Below, piece by piece: positions 27,001 through 42,000 of a DNA stretch of 64,000 nucleotides. The stretch's first letter is position 1. Each line of letters starts with the position of its first letter. Origin of the DNA: Rhabdornis inornatus (Eukaryota > Chordata > Aves > Passeriformes > Rhabdornithidae); contig VWZS01002405.1 in the NCBI GenBank assembly GCA_013397075.1, forward strand, positions 186,001 to 250,000, in the 5' to 3' direction. A model generated the notes under the pieces. It was not told where the DNA came from, ran no database searches, and worked only from the letters and a program-made list of their open reading frames with translations. Made by a program: the position numbers and the translations under genes.

Positions 27001-30000
27001 TTGTATGTATTTGCATAGTTCCATGAATTGCACTAAATCTATGGCAGATTGATTCATGTCTTAAAGATCATAAAATACAGGATCTTTTGTTAAAGAATAA
27101 TATATTGAAGGAGAACACTTACGGAAAGTTAGAGGAACTTATATTTAAGCAAGTAGAACCCCACCTGCTCTGCACTGACCTTAAGTGTAGACATGCCAAA
27201 CAGGCACACATTGATTTTTATACATTATATTTTTCCTTTTGCTTCAGAACTTTATAGAATTGCTCTCACAGTAGTTCCCCTAATACTTGTAAGTTGCCTT
27301 TATGAACTTTGAAAATCTGGAGTTGTGGGTGCATTTGAAAGTTTAAGCTTGTGTGATCAAATGCTTAGAATTAGCTTGTGATTGTTTCTTCCTCCTTGCC
27401 CTCCATTTTTGGTATATATAACCTGCAGTGTAAACCTGTTGGATAGGGGTTTCCTCGATTAAATTTTCCTGTATGCCCTATGGAGAAGATCCTTGTTTGT
27501 GTCTGCAGACACTAACATGGTAAAAATACTAGTAATATCTCTGAGTGCCTTGATGCACAGAGAACACTAGGCTGGTTTGACTGGATAAGACAAATAAGGA
27601 TGGACAACATGGAGTAGTTGTTAAGTTCTTTGAATTTGGGGTGGAATTGTTAATTAGTAGTCTTTCCTTCTTCTCCTCTTCCCCATCGCCCCTGATTACT
27701 GTTTTTTTAATTTGAAATGTTTGTGCAAACTGATACTTCCTGCAGTGCTAACAAAGGCTGGTTCTTTTACAGCTTTTGACCAAGCACTTGAATTCCGTAA
27801 AAGCAGAACTGTTCCTAGTAACTGGAAAACAGAATTGAAAGAAGATAGCTCCAGCAGTGAAGCTGAAGAAGAGGAAGAGGATGAAAAAGAAAAAGAGGAT
27901 AACAGCAGTGAAGAAGAGGCAAGTGAAGTTAGTAAAGGGCCTAGATACGCAGCTGGTAAAAATTAGCAGGGATTTATGTATTTAAGTAGGCCTTTTTAAC
28001 ATTAGGGAACATGTAACAAGTTAACAGAGACAACAGTGTTAACATAGGCATTATTGAGTAACTTGTTATTTCCCTGGTCTGCTGAAGAATTGCTTCACTA
28101 CAAGCTGTCTCTCTGGCTACCCTGTATAAAGAAGCAGAAGAACTTTCAATCAAGGCATTAGCCCATGCACTCCACTACCACCTTTCTTCTTTTTTTTGTT
28201 CTGCAAGTGTGGAGCCCCTACCTTATGATTGGTTTTCTAATCATCTGTTCTTTACTCCCAGCCTCATGTCCAGAAATAAAATGAAGACAAGAAAAGAAGA
28301 AAATTAGTGGAAAGAACTTTATTTTACAGCTGGCTGAGAGGCTGAAAGAGAGAGGTTTTTGAAGCTTTTACTTCTCTGTACCTTCTTGTGGTACTCTAAA
28401 TCTGTATCTGCCATAATCACTTTTTCTCTGACCAGGGTTTGAGAGAGGTTCTCTTAATTTTTAAGCAAGTGCTAGTAGTGCAGCAGACTTAATTTCCTAT
28501 TAGTAGGGGAGTTGTAAAGAAGAAACTGAGCTGGTTTGGGTCTTAAATGGTTGTTAGGGTCTTTCTCTCAGTCCATCCTCCCTGGATATTGTGATTCTGG
28601 CATATCAGAAGATAGTGTTTCATCTTTCAGTCATTAATTTCTTTAAAATGTGTTGGGAGACTCAAAAGTGTGAAGTTACGGTTTTGCCATGTGTTGGGAG
28701 ACTGCAAAAGTGTGAAGTTATGACTTTGCCACCTCTCCATGCTTGTAATTTCTTTCTGCCTCCTCTGCAAGTTCCCAGAAGATTATCCAGCTTTGATCAA
28801 AAGTTTGCAAGGGGCAGTGCTCTGCTTAGTATTTTGAGAAGCAAGGAATAGTTCCTCGGCTTCAGTACAATTTCTGAACTTGATCAGCAGGTTAGCGTCG
28901 AGCCACGAACATGATGCACGTAGATAGGTTTGTATCTGTGCAGGATGACACATCATCTTTATATACTGGTCATTCCTGCACTGCTTTTAGGTGAAAAATA
29001 CAGAGCCTTTAGCTACAGCATTTGTAAACATTTGACCTTGTACTCTTTCAACACCTTCTCTTGAGCTACTCTTAGGTCCATGTGACATTGTTTGAGCTAA
29101 TCTTTCTATCTACTAGACATAAAGATTTGATCTCAGACAAATATTTTGGAATTTACTGTATCACTTCTTGTGATAATATCTTTTCCAGTAAACAGTGATT
29201 TCAGTCACTTGTTGAGCTAGGAAGTTTCTAAAAGAGAGGCAAATTTTTTTCTCACTTCTCTTTTTTCTTCTTAGCTCTCCTTGGTGGTCAGTGGCATGTG
29301 TGTCTTCTTTCCACCCATATTTGAGCAGTTTCTGCAGCTTCTTCTCTTTGTTTTTGTTATTTTGTGCCTATAACCTCCTGGTTATTAATCAGCATCTCTT
29401 CCCAAACAGGACCTGTGGGCCTGCCTGCTCTTGGGTCTTTATCCGCCTGCAGGTTGTTCTGCTGCTTCCCAGGACATGAAAAGTTCTCACTGGTGACCCT
29501 CAGGCCATTCATGTGGCCCAACTACCTGTAAACCAGAACGAAACAAAACAGAAAACCCAAGCTCTTAAAGATGTCACCATGGGCTTCAAAAATAGATGCT
29601 TCTGTCCTGTATATATATATGTTCACAGCCCATTCTGTAGATATATAGATGGTCTTTTGTATCTCATATCTATATAAGTGCTTCCATCCTATATAGATAG
29701 GAGTTGATATGCAGATCCTCTGTACGTACCCTCTAAGAAGAGTAGTTGCCTTGTTTTTTTTCCCCTAATGGAAGAGACTGGAAAATGGCCTTCCTTTACT
29801 TTACGAAATCTGAGGTTGGTAAAAGAGTTGTCAAAGACCTCTCTTCCAGTGCTGTGCTATAGTACTGTGTGAATCTATGTTCCAAAAAACATGTTGTTGT
29901 TTTCCTGGATTTTATTTTAACTTGTAGCATAGACAGATACATTAGGGACTGCAGAGTGACCAGCTAGCACTCTGGTTGTCTAACTTGCAAATAAGCAAAT

Positions 30001-33000
30001 ACGACAGTGTGACATGCCTGCTTCAAACCATTATCTAGGAAACCTTGTTGTCTTAACTGGATTATGAGATCATTAATAGATACTATTAGTATAGTATTAT
30101 ACATACTGACTCTGTAGAGATTCCGAGAAAGTGTAAATGCTTTTTAGAGCCATGCAAGGTCCTAAGCTTTCCATGTTACCACACTTTCTTAGAAAGGTAC
30201 TTTGCTCTCCACTGGAAAAATTAATAAGGAGTATTTGTTCACTTGCCATTCTGGTACCTCTGTGAATTATCACATCAGAGATGCAGGAGTACCCTTCAGG
30301 CATTGGACTGTATAATAGTAGTGTTTTATACAGCCTTTTCATCACCTTTACCTTATTTTCCCCTATTTTAAAAATAACACATTCCTTCTTCAAAATTTGA
30401 TTGGGTTTCCTGAAGGTTTCCTGACAGGTTCAGTGACACCTGTCACCCCTCCCCTGAATGCTCTGTGAGACTAATGTCTTATGGCAAGCTGTTTCTTATT
30501 GGCGAGGAACATGAGAAACCCAAGTAGCTGCTCATGATCGGTGTTCCACGATTCATCAGATGCTGGTAAAAGTCCTTTCCAAGTACCTGCTATGAGAGAT
30601 TTAAAAAAAACAAAAAACATTTTGGAGTTCTATTCCACCCAAGTAATTTGTTCTCCATGGCCCATGGAATATAAATGTTCTTAACTAGGCGTTTATCTGT
30701 ACTGCATGTAGGACTGCAGCATCACCCTGTACCTGTCAGAGAAGAATTGGGCTACATGTGCTGAATTCTGGTGCCCCTGCCCTGTGAAAAGGATTTTTCG
30801 TATACTGGTTGCAGTTCTCTACCCAGCCTGTCCTTGCCCATCACAGCTGCCTGCTCTGAGCTCTCCTGGTACAGTGGGTGTCAAATGCCCATCATGTAAT
30901 GCCCCTGGCAGAGACTTTGCTCTTGCATTACCTTTGCAAGATAGGAGTATTTTCAGTGCATTCCTGTTGAAAATTATACCTGACGGGCAACTGTTTCAGC
31001 ATATTGTGAATGCTAGTTCCTAATTTTTTTGCCTGTTTGCTCTGATGTCATCCAAGGGCATTTAGTGGGTAAGAGGAAGCACAGAATAAGAAAAAACCCT
31101 ACTCCTTGATAATAGTTACAGTTTCCTGGCCATATTTTCAGCTGTACATCTCTTTATTAAATAGATTCGTTAGATGTTGAAAGGTTTGGGGTTTGTTTTT
31201 ATTTGTGTTTGTGTTTGTTTTTCCCCAGTTCTGTTTAGTAATTATATTCTGTTTCTCTTGTTTTCTCAACTGTCTTAGTATAACTTTAAAGACAGTAAGT
31301 TTTTTCCCCTTGCTTCAGGGTAGGTGAAGCTTTAATATTTAGTACAAGGAGACTGTTGAAGAATGGAAATAATTAATATGGAATGCAAATACACTAAATA
31401 AAAATAATTTCGTTTAGATTACTGAATAACTAGTTATTTTTGGAAACTCTACAGGTAGTATTAAGAATTAATCAACTTCTATTTGGCGTATTGTTTTGCA
31501 GTAGCTCAGTCATCGGAATTTCTTCAGAATTTAATATATTAATATCTTATTGCTACTAGTTGTGGCAAGCCCCATTTCCAAAAGAAATGATGAGGTGTTT
31601 ATGAGGTGTTATAAAGTAAGCCATAGTGCTTTGTTATGAAAGTCCACTGTTTATTAATCTAAGTAAATCTAATGCAAAGATTTATTAGTGCAATGAACTG
31701 AACTTCCAAAATATCCATTGTTATTTCAGTTCTGGGATTGATCCTGCTCAGCACGCGCTCAGCTGGTACCCCATGGCAGTTCGCATGCAGTGCCATTGGC
31801 TGCGGTTTGCCAGTGCAGTGGATTAGAACTCCTAAGAAAGTGCAAGCACCTTTGCTCTTTGACTTCATCTCTGAAAGTGACGTAGTCTATCCAGGAACCA
31901 AGGAGTCACTTAACTGCAGTAGAAATAGAGCTGAGATTTGTGATATAATCTCTTGATCATTAATAGCGCTGTCTCCCAGACTTTCTGCATAAATGGATGA
32001 AATTGAGAACACATCTTGATCTATGGTATCACTTATGATACTTCAGTGATCAGTCAAAAATCCAATTCTGATGTATGTTTGCAGTCAATGTTTTGTATAT
32101 TTTGAAACAATGTAGTTTGTAAAACTCGGTTTCATGTGGCATAGCACTGAGAGCATGTATCTCTCTGTGCCTATCCTGTTGCTGACTACAGTAAAACAAA
32201 CTCAAACATTTAAACCTAAATTATCACTGCCTTATGTTTCTTAATGAAGGACTGTAACTCAAAATGGTGACAGTTTTCTTGCATGCATTGCTTTCAACAG
32301 GAGGAAATAGAGCCGTTTCCTGAAGAACGAGAGAACTTTCTTCAGCAATTGTACAAGTTCATGGAAGACAGAGGTAGGCATTTTAATTAGCAGTACTTTG
32401 AAAAATTGAGTCTGTAAACTAGTAGTGCTTTGCAGTACAGTTTTGGAAACAGGGAAACTGTACTCATGCCTTCTGACTTCCCCACTGTTTGGAAGATGAG
32501 TCTGTCACTTGACTCATCTCCTAAAATTTAGTCCCATATTTCTGCTTTCAGAAATAAATGGATATATATAAATATCTATCCTATTTTGTTTTGCATATAT
32601 TGTACTAGATTTGCTATAGTGTACTTATAGTGTGCATAATCAAACATTTAATAGCCTCAATCATATTAATTTATATTCTCAGTTATATATATATAATAAC
32701 TTCAGAATACCGACACACACACCTTTTAGGTCATGGAAAAATGCATTTACTTTGTGGTAATTTTCTTTTGTGAATCCTGATCACTTAAGTGCATGAACAT
32801 TATCCGTAGATTGAGATGTTTTTAAAAGCCAGTACCATTCATTATGTTAAATCTTTAGTAGGTTTTTATAACCTGCAAGAAAAGTGCCAGTGTCTCTAGA
32901 GGCAGGAGTTAGGGTATCTATATTTCAATTGCTATTATAACCAGTTAAATTAGTATCTTCTTTAAGGCCATATGGAATGAGTTAAAACTGTTCACAAGAG

Positions 33001-36000
33001 ATGACAATGTGATAGCTACTGCTAGTACAGTAGCATAGGAGGTTTCAGCTCTTGAAGCATTGTGGGATTGTTCCTGGTGAGGGTTGGGTTGGGTTTTTTT
33101 TTGATTGCAGTGAAAGGGATGTTGTATTTTTAGATGTGATTGTTTCAGTGGGTGAAATAAAAATATGTATAGTATAGTTAGCAAGAAAATTTGCATCATT
33201 TCTGCATGTTCCGTAATGTAAGGAAGAATGTATATATATGCATTAAATAACATGAACCATTTTCCCTCTAGTTCAGTAAGTAAGACTCTTGAGTTTTAGT
33301 TTCATGAAAAGCAAATATCAGATGCAGGAGATTTACAATACTGTATTTAATAATAGTGCATATGATGTGAATTTCATGTTGTTCTGAAAAAAATACTTCA
33401 AAACACCTTAACAACTGTCTTTGTTACCCAGGGACTCCTATTAACAAACGACCTGTATTAGGATATAGAAATTTGAATCTCTTCAAATTATTCAGACTTG
33501 TACACAAGCTTGGAGGATTTGATAACGTGAGTATTAGTATGATGAGTATTCCAGAGCCATAAAGCCTCAGGATGCTGTTTATTTTTGTGGAATCATTTAT
33601 TATTCTGTGAAGTAGTGAAAAAGAACACAGGACTTCCAGATATATGAAAGTTTTCTGCTATGGTGGCATAAGACACCTTGTAGCTCTAAAAACCATGCTT
33701 TGACATGAACCAGAAACTAGTTAGATGCTGAAAAAACTACACATCTACTCAGCATGTTTAATTACTGTTGCATAAAATCAGCCAGCATGTGTGTTTTGTA
33801 ATATTTCGAGAAAGGTTAGTCTGATAAAGTGGTTACCTTTAAGTGAAAGGAGTCACTGCTCAGTAAAATGTCTAAGACAACCAATTTAATTTAAGGTCTG
33901 ATGTGAGGCTCTTAATTTCTATTTGTTCTGGGCAGTATAAAGAAGAGTTTGCTGACTGAGATTAGTGAAACTGTCTTGAAAGGGGTAATTGAAACATATT
34001 GAATTCATGGCCAAGCAGATTCTGTTTGTGCTTTGAACTGCTTCCCATGGATGTAGCCTGTCGGCTGAGGAGGTCTGTTTTTGCAGTGGCACCTTTCTGA
34101 TAGACAAGACAGGATGTGGTGCTTGGGTATTGCAGTGCATCTGCTTTACCTTCACAGATGGTTAGAAATGGGCACGTCACGGAACTTTGTCACCAAAGGG
34201 CATGTTAAGGACATAATGAAAGACTGGTAGGCACTATGTCTGGTGCGGTACTACTAGGGTTGAGTGTTGCTAATGCTTTGACTTATTTTTTTCTTTCCAA
34301 TTTAATTAAAATTCTAGCTCTGATAGTTAAGAATTACTTCAAATATAAAATAAAAATAAAAAATTATGTACTGATTTTTCTGATAGTTATATTTTCTTTT
34401 CTCTGTTTTATTGCCACCTGGAGAGGAATGCCTGCTGTGGCTTGTTGCATTGTAGACATGCTAAATTGCTTAAAGTAATTATATCAGACTACAGTTTGCA
34501 TTACAGCGAAATACTGAGTGTGTGATAAATTGTAATTTTATAGATCAGAGGAAATTACTTACATTTATTTTCTGAAGCTGTAAACTTTGTCAATTTCAGG
34601 TTTTTTGTCAGTGAGTTAATTCGAAAACAATGGCTTTATTGTCTTTAACAGATTGAAAGTGGAGCGGTGTGGAAGCAAGTTTATCAAGATCTTGGAATCC
34701 CTGTATTAAATTCAGCTGCAGGATATAATGTTAAATGTGCATACAGAAAGTAAGTAATAAAGCCATAAAGTTTATGCTAAAACTTCAGTGAACTGAAGTG
34801 ATCTTGTGCTAGGGGTAATATATAAAACCAAAGAGTTATGGATTTTATAATACAGGTTTTAAGGCTTTAAACTTATTGCCCATGTTTAGGTTCTCTAGGT
34901 TGGATTTTCCTTCTTGAGTCAAACTTGCTTACCACAAAAAAAATTTATTTTTTTTTAGATATCTCTATGGTTTTGAAGAGTATTGCACATCAGCTAACAT
35001 TGAATTTCAAATGGCATTGCCAGAGAAAGTGACGAGCAAGCCTTGTAAAGACTGTGAAAAAGAAAAAGAATTGAAGATGCATGAAGAACCAGAGCAGGAT
35101 GCAAAAGAGATAAAAGTGGACAAGGACGAGCGCAAGCAGGAGGAAGTAGCGGTAGTACAACAAGAAGAAAAAAAATCAGCTGAGAATGATAATGAAAGTA
35201 AAGAAAATGATAAGCCCTCTGTTCTGGTAATATATTTTAAAGTTCATCTTGTGTCTTGCTTATCAAGTCGGTGTGTTAATAGCCATGAATTAATATACAG
35301 ATTGAAATTTCTATGTTGGATTTAAAATAAGACAAAAACTCACTGTAAACCAAATTCAGAACAAGACATTTGAGCTGTATTTACCATAGGTGCCCGTTTT
35401 AGGGGGTCATGATGTCAAAATATCTGACTTGTTAGAAAACAACTGCAACATTCCACTTGTTTGAGGGCCTCCTGGGTGAAATGGAGACTAATTAGTGTCC
35501 AATTTTATCCTTATCTGGGTCATGCGTGCTCACATTTAACTATATTGCTGATATTTTTGTTATGCATTTAGCTATGCTTGTAAGCTCTCATAAATACTGC
35601 TGTTACTTCTGTGTTCCAGTGAAACCATTGAATCTCTACAAAGACCTGGGCCATATTATGTACACATGGTCTAATGTACTTTAGTGGTCCAGAGAGACAA
35701 ATGTTTATAGCTTTGCAAAATCCACTATTGACTCAGTGGCTTTAGCAAAGGAAGTTCAGAGCCATAAGCTGATGTGTTGCACTGTACAGGCCTCGGGATT
35801 TGCTGTGGAAGCCAGTACTGGTATTTCTGCATCCCAAGTGGCAATATGCTTTGTGAAGTGTTTGTCCTGGGGATTGCTTTGCAGTCCAGGTCTAAGAGCT
35901 TTGTGCCTGTATCATTGTGATAAGACAAGCTAGGACTCTGACTGCAACTTTAAACTGGTAGGGTTAGCTTAAGATTTTCAAAAGGAAAAGCAGCAGAGGT

Positions 36001-39000
36001 GCTGTAATTTTAGGACAACCCCCCCCACATTGTTTTGCTCTTACGATTTTGGTGTGTTTTGTCTGCCTTTTCTTAAATCCTTTGTTTTTACCTTGTGAGT
36101 TAACTAAAGGTTTTGTTATCCTAGGGAAACAAAAAAAATTTGCCAGATTCTGTGTTTACTCAGCCTGATCAAGAAAAGGACTTAAATGTAATCAAAACTG
36201 AAGAGGAAACCAAACTGGAAGATAAAGAGGAGGAGAAGATTAAAGAAGCAGAAAATCCTACAGTAAATGCAGATGCTGAAGAGAAAGAAAAATCAGGGTA
36301 AGTTATGGTGTTTCTCATCAGATGAGACATAGGTGTTTTTTAAATTTTACTCTTGTAATTTGAACTTCAAATCAGACACGCTGTTGTTAATTAGACTCGT
36401 ATCTTCCAGAGACTGATGTGTTTATAACTTTGTCGTGGTTAGGCCAGTGAAGTTCATCGATCTGTTTTTAAAAGAAAAGGCAGCTTAAGTTTCACAGGTT
36501 CCAGGTCTAAATGTAAGCTGAGTGAGAACAGAATATACAAAGCATAGGTGACTTTGATTTAATACAAACATATTACAGAAGTATTTTTATACTTGATTTT
36601 GGTACAAGTATATGGCAAACTTGTGGTTTCCAGCTTTTGCTTGTGGACAGTGTTGTGTAACGTGGGAAAAGATGGAAGTTTTTTGCTCAGTTAACAGCCT
36701 TGCTGTTGAATAGGCTTTATACTGGCAGGAATCTCTTGTGCAGACCTTCAGACAGATGTTTTGAAAGTTGGAGATGGAAATAATAGGGATACTCAGGGCC
36801 ATCTAATCAGAGTGTGTGTGAATCATTTGCTTCATGGAGTGGGCAGGTTTTCCTGTTTCAATGCAGGAAAATGTCACAGGTGTTTTTCAGCAGCCACACA
36901 AAAAAAATATGACCAGAATATATTCCTCATTAATCCCCAGTGTGTTAACAGTTTGTATTCTTACAATCAAAACCCTCATACAGTATAATTTCTAGTGTTA
37001 AAAACACAAAAATTCCCTTTAGAGGTCAGATAGATTTCTTCTAATACAGTGTTTGTCTTCAATAAAACCCAGAAACAGATGCTTAAGGAAGAAGCTGTTA
37101 CAAGAGGGAAAGCAGATAATGACACCACCTTATACTTCCACAGCAATCTGTATATCAGAGATGTGGTGGGTTTTTTTGTAGTTAATACCATCTGTTTCCT
37201 GACCAGTAATTCCCTTGTTCATTCCAGCAATTTTGTTGTTTAGTAGATCAGCTGTCTTGATCTTCTGTCTAAATATTATTAGCTCTTAATGCTTTTTCTG
37301 GCCTATTAAAAGTTGTGGCCAGAATGTCATAGTTTAGTATATTGATTTCTGATTCATTGGTAGTAGGGTTTTTATTTTATAAAGGATTTTGATTTTTTTT
37401 TAGTGGATTCTGGAATTATCCTTTTGTAAAATGTTTTTGCCTTCCTGAATATTTTTGGTGAGATTTCGTTGGCAATTTCTGTAACTCAGAAATAGAGAAT
37501 ACAGAAAACCAAGTTTACCTGAACTCAGTTAAAGAGCTTTTTCTTTATGGATATGATTTTGTTCGTATCCTATGTAAACTTTTCTTTTTTAAAAGATGAA
37601 TTGTTGGACTTTGTTGCATTTGCTATTTTTAATGTGAACTAGAGTAGTTGTACTTTAACAAGTTTGCAAGATTTTCAGAATTAGACTGATTTTAAAATGC
37701 TGTTTTCAAAATATAGAATGGAACAGATGGAAAACTTTGCAATGCTTAGAGAATAGCAGTTTTAAAAGTTCCCTAAATTATTTATTTGTATATGTGTATG
37801 TTTGTGATGTTACTTTATTTATATACCTGAAAAGTATGGTGGCTTCATGCTTACCATGCTGCAGTCATAAATGGTATATGGAAACTTAGCATTTATTTTT
37901 CAGTAATCCTTTATTTTAATTTTTTTTAATTGGAGTGTTTTTAATCCAAATTCATGACAATTTGCATTATTTATAACATCAAAAATGTTATGAGTGTTCC
38001 TAGTTTTTTATTTATGAAAAAAACAAAAATCTGTAAAAAATACTTATTTCCTTTTAGGTTTTCCTAATTCACCTGATAGCAATTGAGTGAATTCTTTTCC
38101 CTTTAATGCTCCTTACTTATCCCAGTGGAAAACTCTTCCAACTAGTATTTTGCTTTTATGACTCATGGAAGATCGTAATGAGTTGCTTAGAATAGAAAGC
38201 GTAACTCTAAAAAGAGGTGTAGGTGGTGATGTGGTCATTGCTGGGAGCCATGCTTTCTTTGAAGGAATAATTTAAATTACAAAAATGGAACACTTACAGC
38301 AGTTAATTGTAAGTATTTATAAGCAGTGTTACTGTAGTTAGCATGATTAATTTTCCCTTCTGCCCTCTCAGATTGATAGGGAGTACAAAAAGCACTTGTA
38401 TCAGTTCTAAAGAGCTTTTAAAAATGTCATTGTCATCTTAAATGCTGAACAATGTTCTTAGCATTTATACCATAAAGGCTTAAAGGAATCTTCCTTATAC
38501 CCAGCTTCATGGATTAGAAGTGGCAGAACTTTTACAAAGGTAGAAATGTTGTGGTTGGAGTTGTTTGTTGAACTGATATGTAAAATGAAAATAAGCATTT
38601 TTTAGGTAGAAAACTAATCACACACACCAATACCTGAAATGTAATCAAAATAGATCAGTGTGAAATTCAGACTGAAATTTAGTTATTTGGTGTATTTAAA
38701 ATGTCTTCCTGGAACGTTTTTAAAGTTATGGACCATTTTGTCCTTCACAGTCCTAGCAAAATAGCTAAACAAATTAAATCTAATGTTACATTAGGCAAAC
38801 TTGTAGAGTTTTCTATTTGCATTTATATCTGTAGGACTTCGGACATCTTCATGTGGCTTATTTGTCTGTAGACACAGCGAACCATGAGGACAGAAAAACT
38901 TAGGAGTGACTTTCTTATGGGAGGACTGGATGAAACTGCCAGCTTCCAGATCTCAATAAATACTACTGGAAGCCAGGGGTGTTTATTTTCTACACGTTTT

Positions 39001-42000
39001 GTTTCTCTGTGCAATCCCATGTGTCTCAAACCTTTGAGGTTGCTACCACTTGAATTGTACGGTCCTATCTACACAGACTTTAATAATATGGTGAAGAGGT
39101 AGAAAGGCTCAACTTTCTCTTCCTTTCTTCCCCAGAGTGCCAATTTCTTCCTGCTTGTGTATCTGTGAGTACTGAGAGTAGAGATTCAAAGGGCACCTTG
39201 CCCTTAATTCTGTCCATGTTTTTCTTGTTCTCATCTTGCATTTTTTTCCTGTGGCTAGTGGAAGATACCTGTCCTAGATACAGGTTGTACAATTTGTGGT
39301 CATTAAAACAAGTTTTTAAAAAAGCCAGTAATGTGTTACATTCCCCAGAGGGTCCTTTACAAAACTGACTTTGTAAATCATCCTTTTCCATAACATCAAA
39401 AAAAGTAGTTATACTTGGCCAATGAATAAACAAGAAAGTTCAAAATTCTTCTTCTTCGGAAGTTCCTATAAACTTCATATTGTGGAAGTCATGATCTTCA
39501 AATGTAGCATTGCATACCTGGTGTGCTGTTTCCTTTGTAGCATCCAATAATATTAATTGTTTTAACTTGTTGAACGCTTGGGTCAAAGTCAACAAATTGG
39601 AAACAGAGGTATTTTTCTACACAATGAAAAGTGTAGACAATTGAATATGTTCCAAAGAGATTGGGGCCAGGAGCGTAGTGGAGTTTTTAGAAGCTGTGGG
39701 TTTTTTAGTACAGGCTAATAAAATGAAAGGTCAATCTTTAAAAATTTCATAGTATGTGCAATTTGGAAACTTAAGTGTAGGTTAATTGCTATAGAACCAA
39801 TATTAGTAAGTTTTGTTTTTTTTTACGCCACATAGTTAATTCAACTCCAAGTTTCTGTGTCGGTTTTGGAGTTTTTATTGAGAATTTTTTTTGTTGTTGA
39901 TTTTGTGTTTTATTTTAGTTTTACTTTGCTCTAAGGCACTTGGGACAGACCATTGTCAAGGACTTCATACTGAAATTAAAGGTTGAATGCTGAGAATTTG
40001 GGTGATTTTTTGCTTTTAAACAAAAATTGGAAGCAGACTTGTATATGGGTAGTATTTGGATTTTTGAGGTGCGCAGGCAAAATTATTCGAAGAGTCCCAG
40101 TTGCAGTGCATAGACATTGCAAGAGGTTTTGTTCTTGTATTTTCCTTATTGTGGCTGAGGTGCTGCCTTAACACCAGGAAGGGCTGTCATCTCTGGATCT
40201 TACCTTGTTCTTGTTCATCAGACTGTCATTTTCACAAGTCCTTCTTTGGCCTTAGGAAACTTCTTGAATTCATTTGTTTCTTGTTCTTAAAATGGTCTAA
40301 TTTTTTTTTTTTTTCTCCAAGGGATGCAAGAACAAATGTCCTTAGGAACACTTTAGAAACCTAAACACTTATGGTTGTCTGATACTGATGGTTTAGGTCT
40401 TTATGGTGGGGTTTTCTAGCAGCTGGTACTGTCGTATTTTGGCAATGTCACAAAGTGAAAATGCTGAACATTTAGTTGTTGGTTTAATTCTGTTCAAGAC
40501 TATCAGCTATTCATTCTTGTGCAAGGGAAAAATCTTAATCTTAAAGCTGTTACATGCATCTTTCATGAAGTAACATTTCCCCTCTTATAAGCAGCAGGAT
40601 GGAACTAGGATTAATAAAAGCAGTAATTGAAAATTAAGTAAAGATGGGCGTTGTTTGGTCATTGTGTGAATGATTTTACTAAGATTTATTGCCCCGGTGG
40701 GGTAAGAGGACTACCTGCTGTGCCTGTGCTGCTGCTGAAACTTTTTGTACAAGAGATAAATTTTCTTATAGCATCTATTAGGAATTTTCTGAAAGCGTTT
40801 ACAATGGGCTTACATAATAGTCAGAAGCTCCATTTCACATATGGGAAAAAGACATTGTTAGAGGCAATGTTTTCTTCAGTTCCTTATCTGTTGAAATCAC
40901 ACATCAATGTGTTGGTGGATCTGAAATGGTAGCAAGAAGGTTAGAATCTTGAAGTGTAGTATATTTGATATAGCAGACATCTTTTAGCTTCTGAAGAGTT
41001 GAGAACTATATATTTGAGATAGCTTTCTCCAGTTTGATTCAAGTTTTTGTGAAATTGATTAGCTTGGGAAAGTGGAGAGCTATGTGTTCAGTGCTTGTGT
41101 AGTGTAAACATATGCTCAGAATCTTAGACGGCTGGTGTGTATGCAAAAGAAAAATGCTTATAAGAACCATACTTAGTAATTTTATTTATAGGAATATATT
41201 TCAATGCTCTTATTTGTGATGTATGTTCTATTTATGTATTTCAGCTGTCTTTGCATAAGGAAAGAAGTTCTTGCGTAGCCATGTTTTCAGAAACAGTCTA
41301 ATTGATTTCTTTATCTTAACATAGAATACAGACTGATGCATACATACATGTAATGATTGCTTTTGATACAGCCATAAGCTGCAAATGACACAATAACGAA
41401 GCGTAGAGTGGCAGTGTAAATGTACTGGCTCTTTGTTTGGAATGGAAGGGAGACATCTGGTTTGGGAAGAGTGCTTCTGCCGTTGTTTTTTACATAGCAA
41501 ATGGTCACTGTGCAGGTTATTCACCATGGTGGCTGTCACCGAGGCTTACATGCATGGGAGTCTTTAAACATTCATCAGATCCTGGATACTTCCAAGGTGA
41601 ACATGAACCAATGCTGTAAAAACAGGAAGGGCTGTACTCTTCGGGCAGACTTTGGAACCAGCCTTTATCCTTTTGAGGAATGTTTCAACACATGTGGCTG
41701 AATGATGAGAAGTGATAACATGAGGTCCTCTCACCTGTCTGTGGCAGCAGAGGAACACACCGATTACAGACTATGTGCTTGCATGGTTGAAGTGTACTGT
41801 ACTACACTCAGGTGTAACTCAGATTGAGGTAGTACCTTCCCCTTCCCTTGGGACAAGGGACCCTAACTGCATTTATTCCAGCTTTCTGTGAGCAGACAGA
41901 AGTCCCTGGGCTTTTACTTTCAGATTTTCTTTGTAACTTCAGAGGTACTGTGGTTTAACCCAGCTGGCAGTTGTGTACCATGCAACCACTGGTTCACTTT

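Noticed and set aside
27919..27927. Extending the exon 9 nt to the GT donor GAA|GTTAGT
   Set aside because: It would insert Ala-Ser-Glu into a conserved Glu run, and the donor is weak compared with the GC donor that otherwise fits consensus.
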